Of a stretch of DNA of 10,573 nucleotides, positions 1 to 4,970 are shown in pieces. The position numbers were made by a program, and so were the translations under genes. This DNA comes from Dehalococcoidia bacterium. GTDB taxonomy: Bacteria; Chloroflexota; Dehalococcoidia; Dehalococcoidales; DAOWJC01. The DNA is taken from the NCBI GenBank assembly GCA_030640595.1, contig DAOWJC010000158.1, positions 1 through 10,573 on the forward strand, written 5' to 3'. Position 1 is the first letter of the stretch, and every line of letters begins with the position of its first letter. The notes beneath the pieces were generated by a model. It made no database searches. It worked only from the letters and a program-made list of their open reading frames with translations, and was not told the DNA's origin.

Positions 1-1
1 A

Positions 2-280
2 GTTGGTGGAGGTGGCATCACATTATTCCTCATGCTGGCACTGGGGCTGGGCGCACTACTGAACTTTGACCAGCTATTTCTGCAGTTTCACCTCATCAGC
101 TTCGCCAATGAGCTGTGGCGGCTTGACCCAGCCAGGGACTACCTGATAATGCTCTTCCCGCAGGGCTTTTGGTATGATGCGACTGTCTTCTGTGCCCTGA
201 CAACAGCAGTAGGGGCTGTGGTTCTCGGTGGGGTGGGTGGGGGTTATCTACTATTTATTAGAAGAAGGGCAGCGTCTTAA
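2..280 (+). CDS. Lit/DUF1461 (TIGR01906-type) integral membrane protein, 5'-truncated
   Basis: The reading frame is open from the left edge to a TAA at 278-280, so only the C-terminal 92 residues are present. The visible part contains a hydrophobic segment, then FHLISFANELWRLDP with the acidic/aromatic run DYLIMLFPQGFWYD, then a last membrane segment and the basic tail RRRAAS. This matches the C-terminal signature of the DUF1461/TIGR01906 family (FHxxxFxNxxWxLDPxxDxLIxxFPxxFF), as I remember it. Family members shown to be lipoprotein intramolecular transacylases (Lit) move an acyl chain from the lipid to the N-terminal cysteine of lipoproteins, and a histidine in this region is needed. The histidine of FHLISF would be that residue. 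Many DUF1461 proteins have no tested activity, so the family call is firmer than the function. The gene converges on the repeat gene at 345-1769; I see no convincing terminator in the 64-base gap. Confidence 0.72.
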   Translation, partial: VGGGGITLFLMLALGLGALLNFDQLFLQFHLISFANELWRLDPARDYLIMLFPQGFWYDATVFCALTTAVGAVVLGGVGGGYLLFIRRRAAS

Positions 281-344
281 AACCCTGAGAGTAGGAAAGT
301 CCAAACTTTTTTCACAAATCAGCCTGCCCAAGGGTCAAAAATAT

Positions 345-1769
345 CTACTTGCCAATCCGTTCGGAAATATCTGAAAGTCTTTGTAATGCTTCCTTTGTCT
401 CAACCTTCCCGGCTCTTAATTCTTTACAGACACTCTCTACCTCTTTTAAACTTTCCGCAATCTGTTTCGCCTGCTCATCGGCCTCCCTTTTAGCCTTCTC
501 CTGAGCTTTCTCGGCTTCTCTTCTAGCTTTCTCTTTAGCAACTATCTCGGCTTGCTTCTTGGCCTGCTCCTCAGCCTCCTTGGTTTTTCTGGCCTCTTCG
601 GCCTCCCTTTTAGTCTTTTCCTGAGCTTCTATTTCGGCTTGCTTCTTCGCCTGCTTCTCAGCCTCTTTGGCTTTTCTGGCTTCCTCAGCCTCCCTTTTAG
701 CTTTTTCCCCGGCTTCCTTAGCTTCTCTCTTAGCTTTCTCTTTTGCGGCTATCTCAGCTTGCTTCTTGGCCTGCTCCTCGGCTTCCTTGGCTTTTCTGGC
801 TTCTTCGGCTTCTCTCTTTGACTTCTCCTTAGCTTCTATTTCGGCTTGCTTCTTTGCCTGTTCCTCGGCTTCCTTGGTTTTTCTGGCCTCTTCGGCTTCT
901 CTTTTGGCCTTCTCTCTGGCTTCTATTTCGGCTTGTTTCTTTGCCTGTTCCTCAGCCTCCTTGGCTTTTACGGCTTCCTTAGCTTCTCTCTTTGCCTTCT
1001 CCCTGGCTTCTAATTCGGCTTGTTTCTTGGCCTGCTCCTCAGCTTCTTTGGCTTTTCTGGCTTCCTCAGTTTCCCTTCTAACCTTCTCCTTAGCTTCTTC
1101 GGCCTCCCTTTTAGCCTTCTCCTGAGCTTCTATTTCGGCTTGCTTCTTCGCCTGCTCCTCAGTTTCCTTGGCTTTTCTGGCTTCCTCAGCCTCTCTTTTA
1201 GCTTTTTCCCCGGCTTCCTTAGCTTCTCTCTTAGCTTTTTCCTTAGCCGCTATTTCAGCTTGTTTCTTGGCTTGCTCCTCAGTTTCCTTGGCTTTGCTAG
1301 CTTCTTCGGCTTCCCTCCTAGCCTTCTCCTTAGCTTCTTTGGCTTTTCTGGCTTCCTCAGCCTCCCTTTTAGTCTTTTCCCTAGCGGCTATCTCAGCTTG
1401 CTTCTTGGCCTGCTTCTCAGCCTCTTTGGCCTTTCTAGCCTCTTCAGCCTCTCTTTTAGCCTTCTCCTTAGCTTCTAGTTTGGCTTGCCTCTTTGCTAAC
1501 TTCTCCGCTTTCCTGGGTCTTCTGGCTTTCCTGGCCTTTTTCTTGGCGGCTGGCTCGGCTTCTTTCTTAGCCAGTTTCTTGGCTTCTCCGGCTTTTTTAG
1601 CTTCCTCAGCTTCTCCTTTTGCCTTTTCCCTAGCGGCTAGCTTGGCTTCTCTCCTTGCCTGCTTCTCAGCTTTTCGGCGTCTTACCGGACGACCCCTCAG
1701 TATTGGGTAATTACACCACTGGCAGTAGTCACCCCTAGTTTTTTGACCGCAGTTAGGACATCTAGCCAT
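345..1769 (-). CDS. Zinc-ribbon protein with long Lys/Glu/Ala helical repeat region
   Basis: This 474-residue protein has no function I recognise. Residues 4-19 form a compact zinc ribbon (C4, C7, C16, C19; CX2C-X8-CX2C), followed by a basic linker. From about residue 34 to 436 it is almost only Ala, Glu, Lys, Arg and Gln in tandem units. The core unit is 29 residues (EAEEQAKKQAEIEA, then REKAKREAEEARKAK), and several units carry an extra 11 residues (EKAKREAEEAR-like), giving 40. Both lengths fit 11- and 7-residue helical periods, and Glu and Lys/Arg alternate in the way expected of a stable single alpha-helix or a nearly straight coiled coil. The last 35 residues are less repetitive and include C452. 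No membrane segment or signal peptide is visible. GAGGTG lies 5 bases before the ATG. Soluble scaffold, spacer or nucleic-acid-binding roles are possible, but none is shown. Confidence 0.85.
   Translation of the reverse strand: MARCPNCGQKTRGDYCQWCNYPILRGRPVRRRKAEKQARREAKLAAREKAKGEAEEAKKAGEAKKLAKKEAEPAAKKKARKARRPRKAEKLAKRQAKLEAKEKAKREAEEARKAKEAEKQAKKQAEIAAREKTKREAEEARKAKEAKEKARREAEEASKAKETEEQAKKQAEIAAKEKAKREAKEAGEKAKREAEEARKAKETEEQAKKQAEIEAQEKAKREAEEAKEKVRRETEEARKAKEAEEQAKKQAELEAREKAKREAKEAVKAKEAEEQAKKQAEIEAREKAKREAEEARKTKEAEEQAKKQAEIEAKEKSKREAEEARKAKEAEEQAKKQAEIAAKEKAKREAKEAGEKAKREAEEARKAKEAEKQAKKQAEIEAQEKTKREAEEARKTKEAEEQAKKQAEIVAKEKARREAEKAQEKAKREADEQAKQIAESLKEVESVCKELRAGKVETKEALQRLSDISERIGK
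501..1424 (-). repeat. In-frame tandem repeat array, 87-bp and 120-bp units
   Basis: Within the zinc-ribbon gene, residues 116-423 consist of about nine degenerate units starting (E)(A/T)E(E/K)QAKKQAE. Unit starts lie near 1424, 1286, 1166, 1046, 959, 872, 785, 665 and 578, reading leftward. Units are 87 bp (29 residues) or 120 bp (the same plus an 11-residue module); a 17-residue partial unit follows the first. All length changes are multiples of three, so the frame is kept. Looser copies extend to about residue 34 on the N-terminal side. Confidence 0.85.
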
Positions 1770-1796
1770 TTAGCACCTCAAATTTGCCTACCACGT

Positions 1797-1827
1797 AATA
1801 TAACATAACTAGGTAGATAAAAGGCAA
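1797..1827 (-). promoter_or_regulatory. Candidate extended -10 promoter for the zinc-ribbon repeat gene
   Basis: On the minus strand, TGTTATATT (−10 TATATT at 1797-1802 with TG one base upstream) lies about 30 bases before the ATG. A possible -35, TTGCCT (1822-1827), is 19 bases away, which is long, but an extended -10 can work without a good -35. An 8-bp inverted repeat, AATTTGCC at 1781-1788 and GGCAAATT at 1823-1830, brackets the promoter and could be an operator pair. The rest of the gap 1770-1905 shows no gene. Confidence 0.38.
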
Positions 1828-1905
1828 ATTATGCTTTAAATTCGGGTGGTAGATTAGCAATTCCTGTTCGTTTGAGGATAGTGGTGGCTGACATGTCCAC
1901 CTCAA

Positions 1906-2142
1906 TTAAAGACTACAGCTATCGCAGCTAATAGCACTACAGGTAGCGCAGGGGCTACCACTGCCAGCTATAGGAGTGGTCAGCCCACCCTCCTCCTTGG
2001 AGAAGGAGGCAAAGGTGGAGAATATTCGTTTAGCGCTGTTATGGCAACGTGGGCAAGAAACTGCCTCACTAGCCTGACTTAACTGGCGTAATAACTCAAA
2101 CTTTAAGCCACAATCAGAACAAATATACTCATATATTGGCAT
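1906..2142 (-). CDS. FmdB-family zinc-ribbon protein
   Basis: This 78-residue protein begins MPIYEYICSDCG and continues with a second knuckle SCPRC, the standard start of the FmdB/CxxC_CxxC_SSSS family (PF09723-type). Cysteines C8, C11, C30 and C33 should bind one zinc. The family is named after a putative regulator of formylmethanofuran dehydrogenase, but its role in most bacteria is unknown. The tail is unusual: after a Ser/Thr/Gly linker it has two more CX2C pairs (C65, C68, C73, C76), enough in principle for a second metal site. The ATG at 2142 is preceded on the minus strand by AGAGGAAAG, a good ribosome binding site. The gene is divergent from nadE, with its own promoter-like sequence. 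Confidence 0.85.
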   Translation of the reverse strand: MPIYEYICSDCGLKFELLRQLSQASEAVSCPRCHNSAKRIFSTFASFSKEEGGLTTPIAGSGSPCATCSAISCDSCSL

Positions 2143-2159
2143 TTCTTTCCTCTACGGCT

Positions 2160-2188
2160 AGTTTAATCACTTTCAGCTAGCAAGTCAA
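2160..2188 (-). promoter_or_regulatory. Candidate sigma-70-type promoter for the fmdB-like gene
   Basis: Minus-strand TTGACT (2183-2188), a 17-base spacer and TAAACT (2160-2165) give five of six and four of six consensus matches at ideal spacing. Transcription would start near 2153, leaving a leader of about 11 bases that begins at the ribosome binding site AGAGGAAAG. It faces the nadE promoter, whose -35 begins 17 bases away. Confidence 0.5.
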
Positions 2189-2204
2189 ACTTCCCAGACT
2201 ACCT

Positions 2205-2233
2205 TTGACCAGGCAGCTATGGGGTAGTATACT
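2205..2233 (+). promoter_or_regulatory. nadE promoter, sigma-70 type
   Basis: TTGACC (2205-2210), a spacer of exactly 17 bases and TATACT (2228-2233) match consensus at five of six positions each. The expected start is near 2240, about 26 bases before the preferred nadE ATG at 2266. This is the best-matching promoter in the window. Confidence 0.72.
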
Positions 2234-2236
2234 ACC
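2223..2236. promoter_or_regulatory. Perfect 14-bp palindrome over the nadE -10 box, candidate operator
   Basis: GGTAGTATACTACC is a perfect palindrome (7 + 7, no spacer) that fully covers the -10 hexamer of nadE. A dimeric repressor bound here would block polymerase. NAD biosynthesis genes are often controlled by dedicated repressors (NrtR, NiaR or NadQ types in various phyla), but I cannot match this site to a known motif. Confidence 0.45.
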
Positions 2237-2265
2237 GATAACTTATTGCGATAATGGAGATTTCC

Positions 2266-2994
2266 ATGAGTGCAGAACAGCTGGCTGATAAGCTGGTGTC
2301 GTGGATAAGAGATAAAGTATCGACTCCCGGGTGTAAGGGGGTGGTGGTAGGTATGAGTGGTGGGCTTGATTCTTCGGTAGCGGCGGTGTTATGTTACCGT
2401 GCCTTTCCACAAAGTATGTTTGGGGTGCTTATGCCTTGCCATAGCAGCCGAGAAGATGAGGAGCATGCCCTAGCTGTAGTCAGCAAGTTTTCTATTCCGA
2501 CTAAAACGGTGGCTCTTGATACTGTCTTTGATACCTTGCTCAAGGCATTGCCCGTTGAGACGGTGGAGCCTAATGTCAGCCGATTAGCTAAAGCTAACCT
2601 CAAGGCTAGGTTAAGGATGCTCACCCTTTACTGCTTTGCCAATCAGCTTAAATATATGGTAGTCGGGGCAGGTAACAGGAGCGAGCTTTCCGTAGGCTAC
2701 TTTACCAAGTATGGGGACAGCGGGGTAGATATTCTGCCTTTAGGCGGTCTGGTTAAAGGAGAGGTAAGGGGGCTAGCTACTTTTCTGGGCATTCCGCAGG
2801 AAATTATAAATAAGCCCCCTTCGGCTGGTTTATGGCAGGGACAAACCGATGAGGGTGAGATGGGACTCAGCTATGAGGAGCTCGACCGCTATCTGGTTAC
2901 TGGCGAAGCCTCAAATGAGGTGAGAAGAAGGATTGAGTCTATGATAGCGGCTAGTGACCACAAGCGCCTGCCACCCCCAGTAGCCAGTCTTTAA
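2266..2994 (+). CDS. nadE: Ammonia-dependent NAD+ synthetase
   Basis: NadE makes NAD+ from deamido-NAD+, ATP and ammonia, the last step of NAD synthesis, in the cytoplasm. The 242-residue protein has the N-type ATP pyrophosphatase P-loop SGGLDSS at residues 31-37. It also has the family blocks GAGNRSELSVGYFTKYGD, VDILPLGGLVKGEVR and KPPSAGLWQGQTDEGEMG, which form the substrate and ATP sites. There is no N-terminal nitrilase domain, so it should use free ammonia rather than glutamine. The frame also has an ATG at 2254, but GGAG at 2256-2259 sits 6 bases before the ATG at 2266 and nothing suitable precedes 2254, so I choose 2266. It appears to be a single-gene unit with its own promoter and terminator. 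Confidence 0.95.
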   Translation: MSAEQLADKLVSWIRDKVSTPGCKGVVVGMSGGLDSSVAAVLCYRAFPQSMFGVLMPCHSSREDEEHALAVVSKFSIPTKTVALDTVFDTLLKALPVETVEPNVSRLAKANLKARLRMLTLYCFANQLKYMVVGAGNRSELSVGYFTKYGDSGVDILPLGGLVKGEVRGLATFLGIPQEIINKPPSAGLWQGQTDEGEMGLSYEELDRYLVTGEASNEVRRRIESMIAASDHKRLPPPVASL

Positions 2995-3051
2995 GCTTAG
3001 CTATCCCTTTTTCACTAACAAAAGCAGTCTTAAATTTATGACTCTACTATT

Positions 3052-3090
3052 TATTGAGGTTGCTAAACGACCTCAATATTTTCTTGTTTT
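3052..3090 (+). terminator. Intrinsic terminator after nadE
   Basis: A perfect 9-bp stem, TATTGAGGT (3052-3060) and ACCTCAATA (3070-3078), encloses a 9-base loop and is followed by the T-rich TTTTCTTGTTTT. It lies 57 bases past the nadE stop and directly upstream of the recA promoter, whose -35 sits in the T tract. Confidence 0.7.
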
Positions 3091-3112
3091 AGCAGGGTGT
3101 CTGTGTTATGAT
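3084..3112 (+). promoter_or_regulatory. recA promoter with extended -10
   Basis: TTGTTT (3084-3089), a 17-base spacer and TATGAT (3107-3112) with TG at 3104-3105 form an extended -10 promoter whose weak -35 is compensated. The start would be near 3119, only some 9 bases before the recA ATG, so the transcript would have a very short leader. The imperfect palindrome TTATG-ATATA-CATAA (3106-3120) overlaps the -10. I see no Gram-positive-type (GAAC-N4-GTTC) or E. coli-type (CTGT-N8-ACAG) LexA box. Confidence 0.6.
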
Positions 3113-3127
3113 ATACATAAGGCGAAG

Positions 3128-4141
3128 ATGACTACGGAGAAAGAGAAGGCGCTGGAGTTGGCTATTAGCCAGATTGAAAAGCGGTTTGGCAAAGGCTCAC
3201 TGATGAAGCTGGGGGTGTCTCCTGCCCTGTCATCAGTGGAGGCTATTCCCAGTGGCTCACTGGCGCTTGACCTAGCCTTAGGTGTGGGCGGTATCCCCAG
3301 AGGGCGCATTACGGAAGTATTTGGTCCCGAGGCGTCAGGGAAAACTACCCTAGGTCAGCATGTAATTGCTGAAGCGCAAAAGCGGGGAGGTATAGCTGCC
3401 TATATTGATGTGGAGCATGCATTAGATCCAGCCTATGCTGCGAATTGCGGCGTCAATGTTGACGACCTGTTAATCTCTCAACCTGATACCGGGGAGGAGG
3501 CTCTGGAAATTACCGAGGCGCTGGTCAGGAGTAGGGCTGTTGATGTGATAGTGATTGATAGTGTAGCTGCCTTGGTACCCCGGGCTGAGATTGAGGGGGA
3601 GATGGGAGACGCTCATGTTGGCTTACAAGCCCGCCTAATGTCACAAGCTTTGAGGAAGCTAGCTGCCGCTATCGGTAAATCGGGGACAGCGGTGATATTC
3701 GTCAACCAGTTGAGGGAAAAGATTGGTATTATCTTTGGTAATCCTGAGGTGACACCGGGCGGCAGGGCACTAAAGTTCTATAGCTCGGTAAGGATAGACC
3801 TAAGGCGTGTTGAAACAATCAAGCAGGGAAATGATGCAATAGGTAGCCGTATCAAAGCTAGGGTAGTCAAAAACAAGGTTGCCCCTCCATTTAGGAGTGC
3901 TGAGTTTGACATCATGTTTGACCATGGGATAAGTCAGGAGGGTAATCTTATTGACCTGGGTGTAGAGTTGGGGATAGTGAAAAAGGCTGGCAGCTTTTTC
4001 TCCTATGGTGACATTCGCCTGGGGCAGGGCAGGGAGAGTGCCAAACAATACTTGAGCCAGAATCCTGAGCTTGCCCAAGAGATTGAGCAGCAGGTTAGAG
4101 CCTCAGCCGTCACCACCCATCTCCCTTTGGTCAGTGGTTAG
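3128..4141 (+). CDS. recA: RecA recombinase
   Basis: RecA coats single-stranded DNA, catalyses strand exchange in recombinational repair and triggers LexA self-cleavage where an SOS system exists. The 337-residue protein has all core motifs: Walker A GPEASGKT (66-73), catalytic E96 in DVEHALDP, Walker B VIVID (140-144), loop L1 around EIEGEMGDAHVG (154-165), and loop L2 following NQLREKIG with GNPEVTPGGRALKFY (204-218). The C-terminal domain carries YGDIRLGQGRESAKQYL. The C-terminus is short and lacks the acidic tail of E. coli RecA, which in that species limits filament loading. The frame stays open to an ATG at 3038, but that start lies before the nadE terminator and the recA promoter. The ATG at 3128, with AAGG 5 bases upstream, matches the usual RecA N-terminus. 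Confidence 0.97.
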   Translation: MTTEKEKALELAISQIEKRFGKGSLMKLGVSPALSSVEAIPSGSLALDLALGVGGIPRGRITEVFGPEASGKTTLGQHVIAEAQKRGGIAAYIDVEHALDPAYAANCGVNVDDLLISQPDTGEEALEITEALVRSRAVDVIVIDSVAALVPRAEIEGEMGDAHVGLQARLMSQALRKLAAAIGKSGTAVIFVNQLREKIGIIFGNPEVTPGGRALKFYSSVRIDLRRVETIKQGNDAIGSRIKARVVKNKVAPPFRSAEFDIMFDHGISQEGNLIDLGVELGIVKKAGSFFSYGDIRLGQGRESAKQYLSQNPELAQEIEQQVRASAVTTHLPLVSG

Positions 4142-4185
4142 AAATATTATTAAACTGATAGGTTAATAGGTAGCAGGTGTGGCTG

Positions 4186-4217
4186 AAGCTGAGGTATAGA
4201 CCTCAGCTTTATTTATT
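4186..4217 (+). terminator. Intrinsic terminator between recA and recX
   Basis: A perfect 10-bp stem, AAGCTGAGGT (4186-4195) and ACCTCAGCTT (4200-4209), with loop ATAG is followed by TTTATTTATT. It is 45 bases past the recA stop and 21 bases before recX. No clear promoter lies between it and recX, so recX may be expressed by read-through, as known for E. coli recA-recX. Confidence 0.85.
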
Positions 4218-4237
4218 AGAAGGGGTGGAGCAAGTTA

Positions 4238-4885
4238 ATGAGCGAGATTACTGCCCTCCGTGTCGGGAGAGGACGAGGAAAGCGAGTAAATGTATTCCTT
4301 GAGGGCAAGTTCGCTTTTAGCCTGGAAGCTGAGGTGGTAGTAAAAGAGAGGTTGCAGATTGGGCAGGAGCTATCCGCTGAGCAGATTGGAGCAATGGTTG
4401 GGTCGGACCACTTTCACCGTTGTCTCAATGTTGCTGCCCGCTACCTTAGCTACCGACCTCGGAGCGAATTTGAGCTAAGGGAACGACTCCGCCAGCGTAG
4501 TTTTGATGGTGATAAGGTGGAGGCAGTGCTCACCAAGCTGAAGGAGCAGGGGTTGGTGGATGATATGGCTTTTGCTCAGTTCTGGAGGGATAACCGGGAA
4601 TCGTTTAACCCGCGCAGTCGGTGGTTAACTAAGTTAGAGCTAAGGCGAAAGGGGGTAGCCAACGACATCATAGACCAGGTGGTTGATACCATTGACGATG
4701 ACGATAGCGCCTACCGGGCAGCCCAGCGTAAAGCTCGTAATTTACCGTTGTCTGACTATCGGCTCTTTCAGCGCCGACTAGGGGAATATCTCAAGCGGCA
4801 CGGTTTCGGTTACAGGGTAATATACCATACTGTAGAGCGGTTGTGGCAGGAGAAGGGGGGATGTCTAGATAGCACCTTACGTTGA
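4238..4885 (+). CDS. recX: RecX, regulator of RecA
   Basis: RecX binds inside the RecA filament groove and in most species limits RecA filament growth and ATPase activity. This 215-residue protein has the usual architecture: an N-terminal beta region (residues about 4-45, with the FLEGKFAFSL strand pair), then three helical repeats. These start around RCLNVAARYLSYRPRSEFEL, continue through KLKEQGLVDDMAFAQFWRDN and LRRKGVANDIIDQVV, and end with RRLGEYLKRHGFGYRVI. RPRSEFELRERL and GLVDDxxFAxxWxxxR are family hallmarks. The ATG is preceded by GGAG (4227-4230) at 7 bases. It lies 96 bases after recA, beyond a strong terminator, so its level is probably a small fraction of RecA. Length and order recA-recX are typical. 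Confidence 0.93.
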   Translation: MSEITALRVGRGRGKRVNVFLEGKFAFSLEAEVVVKERLQIGQELSAEQIGAMVGSDHFHRCLNVAARYLSYRPRSEFELRERLRQRSFDGDKVEAVLTKLKEQGLVDDMAFAQFWRDNRESFNPRSRWLTKLELRRKGVANDIIDQVVDTIDDDDSAYRAAQRKARNLPLSDYRLFQRRLGEYLKRHGFGYRVIYHTVERLWQEKGGCLDSTLR

Positions 4886-4911
4886 CTTTAAACCGGCAAA
4901 GTGAGTAGTAT
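4882..4911 (+). promoter_or_regulatory. Candidate promoter for the rny operon
   Basis: TTGACT (4882-4887), an 18-base spacer and TAGTAT (4906-4911) match consensus at five and four of six positions. The -35 overlaps the recX stop codon (4883-4885). The start would be near 4918, giving a leader of about 50 bases. No other promoter-like sequence is evident in the 85 bases between recX and rny. Confidence 0.42.
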
Positions 4912-4930
4912 TAGCTATCTATAGTCTATC

Positions 4931-4962
4931 CCTCACTGAAAAAGTTACAGAAGAAAGTGAGG
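4931..4962 (+). promoter_or_regulatory. Leader hairpin that may hide the rny ribosome binding site
   Basis: CCTCACT (4931-4937) is exactly complementary to AGTGAGG (4956-4962), which contains the core of the rny Shine-Dalgarno sequence GAGGTG (4959-4964). The loop is 18 bases. In a longer transcript reading through from recX, AGTGAG (4900-4905) could pair instead with CTCACT (4932-4937) and free the site. Confidence 0.35.
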
Positions 4963-4970
4963 TGGAAAAA

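Noticed and set aside
281..344. Bidirectional terminator between the converging first two genes
   Set aside because: Only a weak AAAGT/ACTTT hairpin with a T run at about 296-311 could be found, which I do not consider enough to call.
501..1424. Periodic repeats as a CRISPR-like or intergenic array
   Set aside because: Units are 87 or 120 bp, always in frame, with no alternation of constant repeats and unique spacers.
552..1710. Long plus-strand open frames rich in Ala/Ser/Leu and Phe/Leu across the repeat gene
   Set aside because: They mirror the Lys/Glu/Ala codon bias of the minus-strand gene, mimic hydrophobic proteins only by complementarity, and lack ribosome sites. The minus-strand frame has a zinc ribbon, a good ribosome site and covers the whole region.
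1883..1902. Hairpin GGTGG/CCACC after the fmdB-like gene as a terminator
   Set aside because: Only 5 bp of stem and no T run in the minus-strand direction.
2254..2265. Upstream ATG adding four residues to NadE
   Set aside because: No ribosome site precedes it, and the GGAG that serves the ATG at 2266 lies inside this stretch. The difference is small and not fully excluded.
3038..3127. Upstream ATG adding 30 residues to RecA
   Set aside because: It lies before the nadE terminator and the recA -35/-10 elements, and the extra residues do not resemble a RecA N-terminus.
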